64,000 nucleotides of DNA from Streptacidiphilus sp. ASG 303 (GTDB taxonomy: Bacteria; Actinomycetota; Actinomycetes; Streptomycetales; Streptomycetaceae), in assembly GCF_020991365.1 (NCBI RefSeq), contig NZ_JAJLRA010000001.1:548142-612141 (forward strand), given 5' to 3'. The notes below the pieces were generated by a model. The model worked only from the letters and a program-made list of their open reading frames with translations, searched no databases and had not been told where the DNA came from. Numbering within the stretch: position 1 is the first letter of the stretch; the number at the start of each line of letters is the position of its first letter. The position numbers and the translations under genes are program-made. Of the stretch, positions 40,853-50,760 are shown piece after piece.

Positions 40853-41071
40853 CTACTCGCCGCCCTTCTGGACGAACCCGCGGACGAAGTCCTCGGCGTT
40901 CGACTCCAGCACCTCGTCGATCTCGTCCAGGACGGCGTCGACGTCGTCGGAGAGCTTGTCCTGCCGCTCCTTGAGGTCGTCCGAGCCCTGCGCCTCGGGG
41001 GCCTGCTCCTCGACCTCCTCGGAGGAGCGGTTGGCCCGCTGCTGGCCGCCGCCGGTGTCCTTGGTCGCCAT
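40853..41071 (-). CDS. pup: Prokaryotic ubiquitin-like protein Pup
   Basis: A 72-residue, disordered, acidic protein beginning MATKDTGGGQQR and ending FVQKGGE. The C-terminal residue is Glu, the form that PafA can use directly; mycobacterial Pup ends in Gln and must first be deamidated by Dop. The coiled-coil-forming central part (DDLKERQDKLSDDVDAVLDE) binds ARC. The ATG at 41071 is the conserved start. Confidence 0.97.
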   Translation of the reverse strand: MATKDTGGGQQRANRSSEEVEEQAPEAQGSDDLKERQDKLSDDVDAVLDEIDEVLESNAEDFVRGFVQKGGE

Positions 41072-41110
41072 CTCCCTCACCCCGCTCACTTCGACTGCGA
41101 TACTGGTCAG

Positions 41111-41116
41111 ACCCTA
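41111..41116 (-). promoter_or_regulatory. -10 box (TAGGGT) upstream of pup
   Basis: TAGGGT on the minus strand lies 40 bases before the pup ATG inside a 12-mer (AGGTAGGGTCTG) that also occurs at the arc promoter. A TTGTCA lies further upstream but at the wrong spacing. Confidence 0.5.
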
Positions 41117-41223
41117 CCTACGGGCTGTGACAAGCGCTCCGGTTACGCGCACCTTCCTCGACGACCGGTGCTCCTCCTCATGGTTCCCCCCGGAGGGGGG
41201 CTTCACCCTTGGTGACCGCCGGG

Positions 41224-42735
41224 TCACGAGCCGGACAGCACGCGGACGAGGTCCTCCGCGGTGCGGCAGCGGTCGAGCAGCTCCTTCACGTGGTTGCGGG
41301 TGCCCCGCAGCGGCTCCAGCGTGGGCACGCGCTGCAGCGAGTCCCGTCCGGGCAGGTCGAAGATCACCGAGTCCCAGGAGGCGGCCGCGACGTGGTCCGC
41401 GTACTGCTCCAGGCAGCGGCCGCGGAAGTACGCCCGGGTGTCCTCCGGGGGCTTGACGGCGGCCCTGGCGACCGCGTCCTCGTCCAGCAGCCGCTCGAAG
41501 CGCCCACGGGCCACCAGGCGGTTGTACAGGCCCTTCTCGGCCCGCACGTCGGAGTACTGCAGGTCGACCAGGTGGAGCCGGGGGTTGTCCCAGTCCAGGC
41601 CGTCGCGCTGCCGGTACCCCTCCAGGATCTCCTTCTTGGCGATCCAGTCCAGCTCCCGGCTCAGGCTCATCGGGTCGCGCTCCAGGCGGCCGAGGACGTC
41701 CTCCCAGCGGTCGAGCACGTCGCGGGTCTGGTCGTCGGCGTCGGCGCCGTAGCGGTCCTCGACGTACTTGTGGGCGAGCTCGCAGTACTCCATCTGGAGC
41801 TGCACCGCGGTGAGGGTGCGGCCGTTGCGGAGCGTGACGATCTGCTGGAGCGTGGGGTCGTGCGAGACCTGGTGCAGGGTGCGCACCGGCTGGTCCACGG
41901 CGAGGTCCACCGAGATGAAGCCGTCCTCGATCATGGAGAGGACCAGGGCGGTCGTGCCCAGCTTGAGATAGGTGGAGACCTCGGAGAGGTTGGCGTCGCC
42001 GATGATGACGTGGAGCCGGCGGTAGCGCTCGGCGTCGGCGTGCGGCTCGTCCCGGGTGTTGATGATGGGCCGTTTGAGGGTCGTCTCCAGGCCGACCTCG
42101 ACCTCGAAGTAGTCCGCGCGCTGGCTGATCTGGAAGCCGTGCGCCGAGCCGTCCTGGCCGATGCCGACCCGGCCGGCCCCGCAGACCACCTGCCGGGAGA
42201 CGAAGAACGGGGTGAGGTGGCGGACGATGTCCGTGAACGGCGTCGACCGCCTCATCAGGTAGTTCTCGTGGCAGCCGTAGGAGGCGCCCTTGTTGTCGGT
42301 GTTGTTCTTGTAGAGGTGGATCGGCTGGGCGCCGGGCAGCTCCGCGGCGCGCGCCGCGGCGGCGGCCATGACCCGCTCGCCGGCCTTGTCCCAGAGCACG
42401 GCGTCGCGCGGGTTGGTGGTCTCCGGGGCGCTGTACTCCGGATGGGCGTGGTCGACGTAGAACCGGGCGCCGTTGGTCAGGATCACGTTCGCCAGGCCGA
42501 TGTCCTCGTCGGTGAGCTGGCTGGAGTCCGCGACCTCGCGCGCGAGGTCGAAACCCCGGGCGTCCCGGAGCGGGTTCTCCTCCTCGAAGTCCCACCGGGC
42601 CCGCCTCGCCCGCTGCATCGCCGCCGCGTAGGCGTTGACGATCTGCGACGAGGTGAGCATGGCGTTGGCGTTGGGGTGTCCGGGGACGGAGATCCCGTAC
42701 TCGGTCTCGATCCCCATCACGCGCCGTACTGACAT
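41224..42735 (-). CDS. dop: Depupylase/deamidase Dop
   Basis: A 503-residue PafA paralogue that cleaves Pup from substrates. Conserved motifs are [48 protein letters not shown] and [18 protein letters not shown]. The ATG giving MSVRRVMG has AAGGAGG five bases upstream. Since Pup here ends in Glu, deamidation is not needed and the useful activity should be depupylation. Confidence 0.96.
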   Translation of the reverse strand: MSVRRVMGIETEYGISVPGHPNANAMLTSSQIVNAYAAAMQRARRARWDFEEENPLRDARGFDLAREVADSSQLTDEDIGLANVILTNGARFYVDHAHPEYSAPETTNPRDAVLWDKAGERVMAAAAARAAELPGAQPIHLYKNNTDNKGASYGCHENYLMRRSTPFTDIVRHLTPFFVSRQVVCGAGRVGIGQDGSAHGFQISQRADYFEVEVGLETTLKRPIINTRDEPHADAERYRRLHVIIGDANLSEVSTYLKLGTTALVLSMIEDGFISVDLAVDQPVRTLHQVSHDPTLQQIVTLRNGRTLTAVQLQMEYCELAHKYVEDRYGADADDQTRDVLDRWEDVLGRLERDPMSLSRELDWIAKKEILEGYRQRDGLDWDNPRLHLVDLQYSDVRAEKGLYNRLVARGRFERLLDEDAVARAAVKPPEDTRAYFRGRCLEQYADHVAAASWDSVIFDLPGRDSLQRVPTLEPLRGTRNHVKELLDRCRTAEDLVRVLSGS

Positions 42736-42788
42736 GCGGCCCTCCTTGCCCGGCACCGCGCCCCGACCGGGCGCGGCACTGCCCTTCG

Positions 42789-42794
42789 AGCCTA
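42789..42794 (-). promoter_or_regulatory. Candidate -10 box for dop (TAGGCT)
   Basis: TAGGCT fits TAnnnT, about 55 bases before the dop ATG and just after the arc terminator. No clear -35. Confidence 0.4.
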
Positions 42795-42833
42795 GAACCA
42801 CCGGCGGACGTCGGGCGGATCGTCCGCCGCGCG

Positions 42834-42879
42834 CACCGTCCGGCTGCGGGAGATTGCGGTCTCCCGCAGCCGGACGGTG
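42834..42879 (-). terminator. Strong terminator after arc
   Basis: A perfect 20-bp stem (42834-42853 with 42860-42879) and 6-base loop lie 38 bases past the arc stop. It separates arc from dop-pup-prcBA. Confidence 0.85.
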
Positions 42880-42916
42880 GAGGCGGTGGTGCGGCGGCCC
42901 GTCCGGGCGACCGGTC

Positions 42917-44683
42917 CTACAGGTACTGACCCGTGTTGGCCACGGTGTCGATGGATCGGCCGGACTCGGCGCCCTGCTTGCCGGTGACGAGCGTGCGGAT
43001 GAAGACGATCCGCTCGCCCTTCTTGCCGGAGATGCGGGCCCAGTCGTCCGGGTTGGTGGTGTTGGGCAGGTCCTCGTTCTCCTTGAACTCGTCCACGCAG
43101 GCGGCGAGCAGGTGGGAGACGCGCAGGCCCTTCTGGCCGTGGTCGAGGAAGTCCTTGATGGCCATCTTCTTCGCCCGGTCCACGATGTTCTGGATCATCG
43201 CCCCGGAGTTGAAGTCCTTGAAGTACAGGACCTCCTTGTCACCGTTGGCGTAGGTGACCTCCAGGAAGCGGTTCTCCTCGGTCTCGGAGTACATCCGCTC
43301 CACGACCGACTGGATCATGGCGTCCACGGCGGCGTCCGCCGAGGAGCCGTGCTCCTTGAGGTCGTCGGGGTGCAGCGGCAGGGTGGCCTTGAGGTACTTC
43401 GAGAAGATGTCCCGGGCCGCCTCGGCGTCCGGACGCTCGATCTTGATCTTGACGTCCAGCCGGCCCGGCCGGAGGATCGCCGGGTCGATCATGTCCTCGC
43501 GGTTGGAGGCGCCGATGACGATGACGTTCTCCAGGCCCTCCACGCCGTCGATCTCGGCGAGCAGCTGCGGGACGATGGTGTTCTCCACGTCCGAGCTGAC
43601 GCCGGAGCCGCGGGTGCGGAAGAGCGACTCCATCTCGTCGAAGAAGACGATGACGGGCGTGCCCTCGCTCGCCTTCTCCCGGGCCCGCTGGAAGACCAGA
43701 CGGATCTGCCGCTCGGTCTCGCCCACGTACTTGTTGAGCAGCTCCGGACCCTTGATGTTGAGGAAGTAGCTCTTGCCCTGCGGGCGGCCGGTGACCTCGG
43801 CGACCTTCTTGGCAAGGGAGTTGGCCACGGCCTTGGCGATGAGCGTCTTGCCGCAGCCGGGCGGGCCGTAGAGCAGGACGCCCTTCGGCGGCCGGAGCTC
43901 GTACTCCTGGAAGAGGTCGGCGTGCAGGTACGGCAGCTCCACGGCGTCGCGGATCTGCTCGATCTGGTTGGCCAGGCCGCCGATCTGCCGGTAGTCGATG
44001 TCCGGGACCTCCTCGAGGACCAGCTCCTCGACCTCGGACTTCGGGATCACCTCGTACACGTAGCCGGAGCGGGGCTCCAGCAGCAGCGCGTCACCGGACC
44101 GCAGGAGGCTGTCGCGCAGCGGCTCGGCGAGCCGGACCACGCGCTCCTCGTCGGTGTGGCCGAGCACCAGGGCGCGCTCGCCGTCCTCCAGGACCTCCTT
44201 GAGGGTGACGATCTCGCCGAGGGACTCGAACTCGAGGGCGTCCACGATGTTCATGGCCTCGTTGAGCAGGACCTCCTGGCCGCGCCGGAGCTCGTCGAGG
44301 TCGATGTTGGGACTGACGTTGACCCGCAGCTTGCGGCCGCCGGTGAAGATGTCCGCCGTCCCGTCCTCGACGGTGCTGAGGAAGGTGCCGAATCCGGCCG
44401 GGGGCTGGGCGAGCCGGTCCACCTCCTCCTTGAGGGCCACGATCTGGTCGCGGGCCTCGCGGAGGGTGGCGGCGAGCCGCTCGTTCTGGGCCGTCACACC
44501 GGCCAGGTTGGTCTGCAGCTCGACAATGCGCTCCTCGAGGATCCTCGAGTGGCGCGGCGAGTCGGCGAGCTTTCGGCGCAGCACGGCAATCTCCTGCTCC
44601 AGGAACGAGACCTGAGCGGCCTCCTCGGAATCCCGAGCCGGCCTGGCGCTGCTGCGGTTGTAGTCGTCATCGTGGGCTGCCAC
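42917..44683 (-). CDS. arc: Proteasomal ATPase ARC/Mpa
   Basis: A 588-residue AAA+ ring ATPase that recognises Pup and threads substrates into PrcBA. It has the N-terminal coiled coil ([18 protein letters not shown]), two OB domains, Walker A GPPGCGKT, Walker [13 protein letters not shown], and a C-terminus ending NTGQYL, with the penultimate Tyr that docks on the alpha ring. The GTG giving VAAHDDD sits eight bases after AGGAGG; an upstream GTG at 44692 is less likely. Confidence 0.97.
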   Translation of the reverse strand: MAAHDDDYNRSSARPARDSEEAAQVSFLEQEIAVLRRKLADSPRHSRILEERIVELQTNLAGVTAQNERLAATLREARDQIVALKEEVDRLAQPPAGFGTFLSTVEDGTADIFTGGRKLRVNVSPNIDLDELRRGQEVLLNEAMNIVDALEFESLGEIVTLKEVLEDGERALVLGHTDEERVVRLAEPLRDSLLRSGDALLLEPRSGYVYEVIPKSEVEELVLEEVPDIDYRQIGGLANQIEQIRDAVELPYLHADLFQEYELRPPKGVLLYGPPGCGKTLIAKAVANSLAKKVAEVTGRPQGKSYFLNIKGPELLNKYVGETERQIRLVFQRAREKASEGTPVIVFFDEMESLFRTRGSGVSSDVENTIVPQLLAEIDGVEGLENVIVIGASNREDMIDPAILRPGRLDVKIKIERPDAEAARDIFSKYLKATLPLHPDDLKEHGSSADAAVDAMIQSVVERMYSETEENRFLEVTYANGDKEVLYFKDFNSGAMIQNIVDRAKKMAIKDFLDHGQKGLRVSHLLAACVDEFKENEDLPNTTNPDDWARISGKKGERIVFIRTLVTGKQGAESGRSIDTVANTGQYL

Positions 44684-44720
44684 GGTCCTCACCTCCTCCG
44701 GGGGAGCTGGACGCTTCCAG

Positions 44721-44748
44721 ACCCTACCTGTGCCAGGGGGCGTGTAAA
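44721..44748 (-). promoter_or_regulatory. arc promoter (TTTACA-N16-TAGGGT)
   Basis: On the minus strand TTTACA (44748-44743) and TAGGGT (44726-44721) are spaced by 16 bases, about 40 bases before the arc GTG. This is the best-formed promoter in the window. Confidence 0.65.
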
Positions 44749-44963
44749 CCCCTAGATCAGAAAGACGGAAGGGGCGTGTCCGATCTTCACCCTTGCGCGC
44801 TTCCCCTCGCCAGGGAGATACCCACCCGGCACCTGCGGAAAGCGACCAGATGTATCGTCGATCAGGTCAATGAGCGATCGCTGCCGCCGCAACCGGACCG
44901 ATCGTTGTACGAATGGCGGGAATGCCCCGGACGGGGCGACTCAGGACAGAAACGGCAGGCGAG

Positions 44964-45266
44964 ATGTCCCCGACCGACAGGCCTTCGGAAGCAGAGCCCC
45001 TCGAGGTGTGGATCGACCAGGATCTCTGCACCGGCGACGGGATCTGCGCGCAGTACGCGCCCGAGGTCTTCGAGCTCGACATCGACGGACTGGCCTACGT
45101 GAAGGGCGAGGACGACGAGCTGCGGCAGGAGCCGGGCGCGTCGGTCCCGGTGCCGCTGACGGTGCTTCAGGACGTGGTGGACTCGGCGAAGGAGTGCCCG
45201 GGCGACTGCATCCACGTCCGCCGCGCCCGCGACCGCGTGGAGGTGTACGGGCCGGACGCCGAGTAG
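44964..45266 (+). CDS. 3Fe-4S-type ferredoxin
   Basis: A 100-residue acidic electron carrier with cluster Cys in DLCTGDGICAQYAPEVFELD (C-x5-C) and KECPGDCIHV. This spacing, with a non-Cys residue in the first motif, fits the single 3Fe-4S ferredoxins of actinobacteria. The ATG giving MSPTDRPSEAEPLEVW was chosen. It is divergent from arc; a partner enzyme is not visible nearby. Confidence 0.88.
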   Translation: MSPTDRPSEAEPLEVWIDQDLCTGDGICAQYAPEVFELDIDGLAYVKGEDDELRQEPGASVPVPLTVLQDVVDSAKECPGDCIHVRRARDRVEVYGPDAE

Positions 45267-45300
45267 GACCGCGGGACCGGTCCGCGAGGCCGGTCCGCTT

Positions 45301-45332
45301 CCCCGCCGGCCGCCCGCGGGCGGCCGGCGGGG
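45301..45332. terminator. 32-bp perfect palindrome, bidirectional terminator
   Basis: Bases 45301-45332 are their own reverse complement with no spacer. It lies between the convergent ferredoxin and secreted-protein genes and should fold as a hairpin in either transcript. Confidence 0.75.
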
Positions 45333-45371
45333 GCAGGGTGGTGCGGGCGGTGCGGTGCGGGCGGGGCCGCC

Positions 45372-46025
45372 CTACTGCGGGTCCGGGACCTGCGCGCGGA
45401 CCCACGAGGTGCCCGCCCGCGCCCAGCTCAGGATCAGGTGGACGTCCGGGCAGCAGCGCGGCACGTCCAGGGTGGAGTAGCCCTGGACCCGGGCCGTGAC
45501 GGTGCCGTCCCGGTCCGCCTCCAGCGCCAGCACGTCGAGGTTCTCCTCCGGCCGCACCAGGGTGGCCGCGATCCGCGGGCCCGCGGGCCCTGCCGCGAGG
45601 AGGTACACGCCGTCGGGCGGTGTGCCGTTCGCGCCGTCGCAGTGGGCGGCGACCACCGTCTCGGGGCGGCCGTCGCGGTCGAGGTCGGCGGAGGAGGAGC
45701 GCGCCGCCTTCACGGGGAACGGGCCGCAGTCCAGCGGCAGCCGGACACGGGCCGGGTCGGGGGCGGCGGCCGGGGCCGCGGAGGGCACCGGATGCGCGGC
45801 GGGGCCCACGGGCGCGGTGGGGGCCCCGGAGGGGGCCGGGCGGGCCGTCCGGGCGGCGCCCTCGGCCGGGGCCGTGACGACGGCCGTGGTGATCACCGCG
45901 CCGACCGCGGCCGCCGTGGCCGCCCAGTGGAACGGCCCGGAGCGGGCGTGCGCGGGACCGCCGTCCCGTCCGCGTCCCCCGTCCGCACGCGGCTCCGCGT
46001 CCGCTGCCTCGGCTGCTGCGTCCAC
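45372..46025 (-). CDS. Exported/membrane protein with FG-GAP-like segment
   Basis: The 217-residue protein has an N-terminal cytoplasmic part, one helix ([21 protein letters not shown]), an Ala/Pro linker and a C-terminal domain with four Cys ([22 protein letters not shown]). [15 protein letters not shown] resembles an FG-GAP/VCBS calcium-binding loop. The GTG at 46025 has GGAGGGG upstream; an ATG at 46079 is an alternative. Function unknown. Confidence 0.7.
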   Translation of the reverse strand: MDAAAEAADAEPRADGGRGRDGGPAHARSGPFHWAATAAAVGAVITTAVVTAPAEGAARTARPAPSGAPTAPVGPAAHPVPSAAPAAAPDPARVRLPLDCGPFPVKAARSSSADLDRDGRPETVVAAHCDGANGTPPDGVYLLAAGPAGPRIAATLVRPEENLDVLALEADRDGTVTARVQGYSTLDVPRCCPDVHLILSWARAGTSWVRAQVPDPQ

Positions 46026-46254
46026 CTGGTGATCCCCTCCACCGGCGCGGGTGTGCCCGGCCGCCGGAACGGTGGGCATGTCATGTGGCCCAGATCCTGC
46101 CACACCGTGGCGCGATCGCGTCCCCCGGGGCGGTGCGGCCGTGCGGACCGCCGGGGTGGCTGCCGGAGGCCCCGGGAGGCGGCTGCGGGAGGGGGTCCGG
46201 AGGCGGGGCGCGGCCGGGGTGCGGCGAGGGGCGCGGACGGCCCGGGGAGCACGG
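46026..46254. other. Region upstream of the exported-protein gene
   Basis: Together with the hairpin that follows, this makes a 302-base gap between two genes on the same strand. It should hold the promoter of the exported-protein gene, but I can see no convincing -10/-35 pair and no small ORF. Confidence 0.4.
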
Positions 46255-46302
46255 ACGGCGGGGCGGGGCGGGCCGGAGGACCGGTCCGCCCCGCCCCGCC
46301 GT
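46255..46302 (-). terminator. Terminator after trmI
   Basis: A 17-bp perfect stem (46255-46271 with 46286-46302), extended inward to about 22 pairs with a GU pair, lies 25 bases past the trmI stop. Confidence 0.8.
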
Positions 46303-46327
46303 CGTGCGGGGGCGGTGCGGGGGCGCG

Positions 46328-47221
46328 TCAGGCCGCGCCGCCGCCCGCCGCCTCGTAGTCCTCGCCGTAGGCGCCCTTGGAGGGGCGGCGGCGGCGCAGC
46401 GGGGGCTCCACGCCGTCGGCGAGCCGGCGGGCGGTGAGCAGGAAGCCGGTGTGGCCGATCATCCGGTGGTCCGGGCGGACCGCCAGGCCCTCCAGGTGCC
46501 AGGTGCGGACCATGGTCTCCCAGGCCTGCGGCTCGGTGAACGTCCCGTGCTCGCGCAGCGCCTCGACGGTGCGCGACATCTGGGTGGTGGTCGCCACGTA
46601 GCAGCAGACCAGGCCGCCGGGGACCAGCGCCTTGGAGACGGCGTCCAGGCACTCCCAGGGGGCGAGCATGTCCAGGATGACCCGATCGACCTCGGTCTCG
46701 GCCAGGTGGTCCTGGAGGTCGCCGACGGTCAGCCTCCACGCGGGGTGCGGACCGCCGAAGTACCGCTCGACGTTCTTGCGGGCGATGTCCGCGAAGTCGG
46801 CCCGGCGCTCGTACGAGGAGAGCATGCCCTGGTCGCCGACCGCGCGCAGCAGGTAGGTGGAGAGCGACCCGGACCCGACACCGGCCTCGACGACGCGGGC
46901 GCCGGGGAAGATGTCGGCCATCGAGATGATCTGCCCCGCGTCCTTGGGGTAGACCACCGCGGCGCCGCGCGGCATGGAGAGGACGTAGTCGGGGAGCAGG
47001 GGCCGCAGCGCGAGGTAGGCGACGTTCCCCGTGGTACGCACGACAGTGCCCTCGGGGGCACCGATCAGCTCGTCGTGGGGGAAGGAACCCTTGTGGGTGT
47101 GGAAGTTCTTCCCGGCCTCGAGCGTGAACGTGTAGTGGCGTCCCTTGGGGTCGGTGAGCTGGACCTGGTCCCCGACCTGGAAGGGCCCGCGACGGCGGGC
47201 GGCACCGGTCGGTTCGGACAT
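46328..47221 (-). CDS. trmI: tRNA (adenine-58-N1)-methyltransferase
   Basis: A 297-residue TrmI: N-terminal beta domain ([20 protein letters not shown] ... [15 protein letters not shown]), then the Rossmann domain with SAM motif [12 protein letters not shown] and catalytic-site [10 protein letters not shown]. It makes m1A58 in the T-loop as a tetramer. The ATG giving [10 protein letters not shown] is chosen; an ATG nine bases upstream is possible. A single-domain SAM enzyme of this type is common next to the proteasome locus in actinobacteria. Confidence 0.94.
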   Translation of the reverse strand: MSEPTGAARRRGPFQVGDQVQLTDPKGRHYTFTLEAGKNFHTHKGSFPHDELIGAPEGTVVRTTGNVAYLALRPLLPDYVLSMPRGAAVVYPKDAGQIISMADIFPGARVVEAGVGSGSLSTYLLRAVGDQGMLSSYERRADFADIARKNVERYFGGPHPAWRLTVGDLQDHLAETEVDRVILDMLAPWECLDAVSKALVPGGLVCCYVATTTQMSRTVEALREHGTFTEPQAWETMVRTWHLEGLAVRPDHRMIGHTGFLLTARRLADGVEPPLRRRRPSKGAYGEDYEAAGGGAA

Positions 47222-47389
47222 GCGGTTCATTCTAGTGCCAGTCCGGGGGCTCCCCCGACCACGCGGCGGCCGCCCGCCCGACGGAGGCCGGGAGGGGCGG
47301 GGCCCCGCCGGGCACCGGCCGGGAGGCGGGACGCGGCGGCCGGCGGGCGGGAGCGGGGACGCGGCCGCAGCCGGGCGGGGACGCGGCGG

Positions 47390-48676
47390 TCAGCGGCCCG
47401 CCATCGCGGCGGCGAGGACCCGCTCCACGTCGGCGAGGGAGAGCACCCCGTGGACCGTGCCGTCCGCCTCGACGACCAGGTACTCGCTGGCGGGCGCCCG
47501 CCGCAGCGCCGCCAGCAGCTCCTCGCCGTCGCCGTCGGCGGACAGCCGCATGCCCGGGAGCAGGTCGCGGGCGAGGGCGCCGGTGGCGGTCCAGGGGCGG
47601 CGGCGCTCCGGCACGGCGAGGACGGCGGCCTCCCGGACCAGGGCGCGCGGCTCGCCGCGGCCGTCGACCACCACGATGCCGCGGGCCCCCGCCTCGCGGG
47701 CCTGCCGCAGGGCCTCGGCGAGCGGGGTGTCCGCGGCGACCTGCACGGCCGGGCGGGTGAGGGCGCGCACCCGCAGCCGCGGCAGCGCCTCCTTGAGGCG
47801 GGCGGTGCGCAGGCTCTGCCCGGCGCCGTTCCAGATGACCGCCGCCAGGACGGCGGCGAGGACGGCGTCGGTGAGGGTGTCGGCCCCGGAGGCGGCCGGC
47901 GCCGTGCGCCGGGCGGTCAGCAGGGGCAGCCCGACCAGGACGGCCACCGCGAGGCAGCGGCCCGCCCAGGCGGCGGCCGCGGTGCCCGCCAGCGGCCGGC
48001 CGGTGGCGCGCCACACGGCGGCGCGGAGCATGCGGCCGCCGTCCAGCGGCAGGCCGGGCAGCAGGTTGAAGGCGGCCACGACGACGTTCGAGGCCATCAG
48101 GCCGGCCAGCAGCACCCCGGGCACCGTGTCGGGCCGCACGAGGCGGAGGCCCAGGTAGAAGACGCCGCCCGTCACGAGGGAGAGCAGCGGGCCGGAGAAG
48201 GCGAGCCAGAACTCCCGGCCGGGGGTCTCCGCCTCCTTCTCGATCTCGGAGACGCCGCCGAGGAACTGCAGCTGGATGCGGCGCACGGGGAGGCGGTAGC
48301 GGAGCGCGACCAGGGTGTGGGCGAGTTCGTGGACGAGGACCGAGGCGTAGAAGGCGACGGCGAAGAAGAGCGCCAGCAGGTAGCGCTCGCGGCCCAGTCC
48401 GGGCAGCACCGTCCCGAGCCGGCTGCCGAAGACCCAGGTGATGAGCGCGGCGATGACGAACCAGGTGGGGGTGACGTAGACCGGGACGCCGAAGGGGCGC
48501 CCCATGAGGATCCCGCCGCGCGGCCGCTCGGGGTCGTCGGGCCGTCCAGGGCCGGACGGCCCAGGACCGGGCCGCCCGGGGTCACGGGGGGCCGGGCCGG
48601 AGGGGTCGGGGCGGTCGGGGCCGGCCGGTCCGGGGCGGGCCCCGTCCGACGTCGACTGCCCCCTGGTCTCGCTCAC
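47390..48676 (-). CDS. Site-2 protease (M50, Rip-like) with CBS domains
   Basis: The 428-residue intramembrane zinc metalloprotease has a Pro/Asp-rich N-terminus, HELAHTL (HExxH) in one helix, [12 protein letters not shown] with the third ligand Asp in another, and two C-terminal CBS modules (about 300-425). M50 proteases with CBS domains usually cleave anti-sigma factors or other membrane regulators. The GTG start has AAGGGG five bases upstream. No anti-sigma factor is next to it. Confidence 0.93.
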   Translation of the reverse strand: MSETRGQSTSDGARPGPAGPDRPDPSGPAPRDPGRPGPGPSGPGRPDDPERPRGGILMGRPFGVPVYVTPTWFVIAALITWVFGSRLGTVLPGLGRERYLLALFFAVAFYASVLVHELAHTLVALRYRLPVRRIQLQFLGGVSEIEKEAETPGREFWLAFSGPLLSLVTGGVFYLGLRLVRPDTVPGVLLAGLMASNVVVAAFNLLPGLPLDGGRMLRAAVWRATGRPLAGTAAAAWAGRCLAVAVLVGLPLLTARRTAPAASGADTLTDAVLAAVLAAVIWNGAGQSLRTARLKEALPRLRVRALTRPAVQVAADTPLAEALRQAREAGARGIVVVDGRGEPRALVREAAVLAVPERRRPWTATGALARDLLPGMRLSADGDGEELLAALRRAPASEYLVVEADGTVHGVLSLADVERVLAAAMAGR

Positions 48677-49016
48677 CGTGGCCCCTTCAGATCGCGTCCG
48701 GCGCGGCGTCCGGGGGCGGGCCCGGGACGCACGCGTACGCCCACGCTACGTGATGGCCGGGTGCCGGACGATCGCGGGCGTGCTCCCGTGCGGCGGCCGG
48801 TGCGGGTGTGGCACCCCTGGTCTGGTACCCGCTCCGGCGGCGGGTCAGCCGCATCCGGCCCGGGAGACCGGAGGACCGCGGACGGGACGCGGGCGGGACA
48901 CGGACGGGACGCGGGCGGGGCACGGGCGGGAGGCGGTGGACGGGCGGAGGGGCGCGGGGCCGCCGGTGCCGGGAGGAGCCCGGCGCGGTGTCACCGCCGG
49001 GGCATAGGGTCGGGGC
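48677..49016. promoter_or_regulatory. Divergent region between protease and nuclease genes
   Basis: There is no gene in these 340 bases. On the minus strand TAGCGT (48748-48743) is a -10 candidate for the protease gene. Between 48870 and 48950 there are imperfect tandem copies of ACGGGACGCGGGCGGG. I find no clear promoter for the nuclease gene. Confidence 0.45.
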
Positions 49017-49949
49017 ATGCACCAGACCGACAGCAGCGGCACGCCCGGGGAGCCCGGCGCACCGCCGACCTCGGCCCGTCCTGCGGTGGGCACCCCCGCC
49101 GCGGGGCGCCCGGCCGCCGCGCCCACCGGCCTCTCCCCGTCGCGGGCGGCCGACTTCATGAACTGCCCGCTGCTGTACCGGTTCCGGGTGATCGACCGGC
49201 TCCCCGAGCCGCCGAGCCCCGCCGCGACCCGGGGCACGGTGGTCCACGCCGTCCTGGAGCGGCTCTTCGACAGCCCCGCGGGCGAGCGCACCCCCGAGCG
49301 GGCCCGGGAGCTGCTGCGCCCCCAGTGGGAGCGGCTGCTGGGCGAGCGCCCCGAGCTGGCGGACCTCTTCCCCGACGACGCGGACGGCTCGGTGCTGGCC
49401 GGCTGGCTCGCCGACGCCGAGCGGCTGCTGGACGGGTACTTCCGGCTGGAGGACCCGAACCGGCTGGAGCCCGCCGAGCGGGAGCTGTACGTGGAGACCG
49501 CCCTGGAGTCGGGCCTGGTGCTGCGCGGCTACGTCGACCGGGTCGACGTGGCGCCCACCGGCGAGGTCCGGCTGGTCGACTACAAGACCGGCCGGGCTCC
49601 CTCGCGGGACTTCGAGGGCAAGGCCATGTTCCAGATGAAGTTCTACGCGCTGGTGCTGTGGCGGCTGCGGGGCGTGGTGCCGAAGCGGCTGCAGCTGGTC
49701 TACCTGGGCAGCGGAGACGTGGTGGCGTACGACCCGGAGCCGGAGGACCTGCGGGCCGTGGAGCGCAAGCTGCTGGCCCTGTGGGAGGCGATCGGGAGGG
49801 CCGTGGCGACCGGCGAGTGGCTCCCCCGCCCGAGCCGCCTGTGCGACTGGTGCGACCACCGCGCCCTGTGCCCGAGTTTCGGCGGTACGCCGCCGCCCTA
49901 CCCGCTCGACGTGCTGCCCGAGCCGAGGACGACCGAGGAGTCGTGGTGA
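49017..49949 (+). CDS. RecB-family exonuclease with Fe-S cluster cysteines
   Basis: A 310-residue PD-(D/E)XK nuclease: [31 protein letters not shown] and QMKFYALVL carry the active-site His, Asp and Lys. Four Cys (FMNCPLLY near residue 49; [10 protein letters not shown] near residue 285) match the AddB/Cas4-type 4Fe-4S staple that holds the domain together. The first 40 residues are low-complexity. It overlaps the response regulator gene by four bases (GTGA). Confidence 0.9.
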   Translation: MHQTDSSGTPGEPGAPPTSARPAVGTPAAGRPAAAPTGLSPSRAADFMNCPLLYRFRVIDRLPEPPSPAATRGTVVHAVLERLFDSPAGERTPERARELLRPQWERLLGERPELADLFPDDADGSVLAGWLADAERLLDGYFRLEDPNRLEPAERELYVETALESGLVLRGYVDRVDVAPTGEVRLVDYKTGRAPSRDFEGKAMFQMKFYALVLWRLRGVVPKRLQLVYLGSGDVVAYDPEPEDLRAVERKLLALWEAIGRAVATGEWLPRPSRLCDWCDHRALCPSFGGTPPPYPLDVLPEPRTTEESW

Positions 49950-50617
49950 CGATCCGAGTGCTGCTGGTCGACGACCAGCCGCTGCTGCGCACCGGTTTCC
50001 GGATGATCCTGGAGGCCGAGCCCGACCTGGCCGTGGTGGGCGAGGCCGGCGACGGCCAGCAGGCCCTGGACCAGGTGCGGGCACTGCAGCCGGACGTGGT
50101 GCTGATGGACATCCGGATGCCCCGGATGGACGGCGTGGAGGCCACCCGGCGGATCGCCGGACCGGGCCGGGACGGGCCGGCGAAGGTGCTGGTGCTCACC
50201 ACCTTCGACCTGGACGAGTACGTCGTGGAGGCGCTGCGGGCGGGGGCGAGCGGCTTCCTGCTCAAGGACGTGCCGGCGGAGGAGCTGGTGCAGGCGATCC
50301 GGGTGGTGGCGGACGGCGCCGCGATGCTGGCGCCCAGCGTGACGCGCCGGCTGCTGGACATGTACGCCACCCGGCTGCCCTCGGGCGACGAGGCGCCGCC
50401 CGCTTCGCTGGGCACGCTCACCGAGCGCGAGGTGGAGGTGCTGCGGCTGGTGGCGCGGGGGCTGTCCAACGCGGAGATCGCCGCCGAGCTGTTCGTCAGC
50501 GAGACGACGGTGAAGACCCACGTGGGCCACGTGCTGACCAAGCTGGGCCTGCGCGACCGGGTGCAGGCGGCCGTGTACGCCTACGAGAGCGGCCTGGTCC
50601 GCCCGGGCGCCCTGTAG
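49946..50617 (+). CDS. NarL/LuxR-family response regulator
   Basis: A 223-residue two-domain regulator with an intact receiver (VDDQ, phospho-acceptor Asp in [12 protein letters not shown], Thr in VLTTFD, Lys in FLLKD) and a LuxR HTH ([26 protein letters not shown]). The GTG start overlaps the nuclease stop; a second GTG is three bases upstream. No sensor kinase is adjacent. Phosphorylation by a distant kinase is likely since all key residues are kept. Confidence 0.93.
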   Translation: MTIRVLLVDDQPLLRTGFRMILEAEPDLAVVGEAGDGQQALDQVRALQPDVVLMDIRMPRMDGVEATRRIAGPGRDGPAKVLVLTTFDLDEYVVEALRAGASGFLLKDVPAEELVQAIRVVADGAAMLAPSVTRRLLDMYATRLPSGDEAPPASLGTLTEREVEVLRLVARGLSNAEIAAELFVSETTVKTHVGHVLTKLGLRDRVQAAVYAYESGLVRPGAL

Positions 50618-50625
50618 GCGCGGCC

Positions 50626-50720
50626 GTGCGGCCCCCCGCGGGGGGCCGCACGCACGGGGGCCGCACGCACGGGGGCCGCACGCACGGGGGCCGGCCGGAG
50701 CGGGTGCTCCGGCCGGCCCC
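50626..50720. terminator. Tandem hairpins with 15-bp repeats between convergent genes
   Basis: First a 12-bp perfect stem with 2-base loop (50626-50651), then three 15-bp direct repeats of its right arm (to about 50690), then a second perfect 15-bp stem with GGGT loop (50687-50720). The array lies between the response regulator and solute-binding protein genes and can terminate both. Confidence 0.75.
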
Positions 50721-50760
50721 TCGGGTCCGGCCGCGGACCTCGGCGGTCCGCGGTGCGCGG

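Noticed and set aside
41072-41089. Longer Pup start (MSGVREM...)
   Set aside because: The conserved family start is MATKDT; the six extra codons hold the ribosome binding site.
46085-49945. Open frame upstream of the response regulator
   Set aside because: Only the last 223 codons show a protein family; the rest is shadow of trmI, the protease and nuclease genes.
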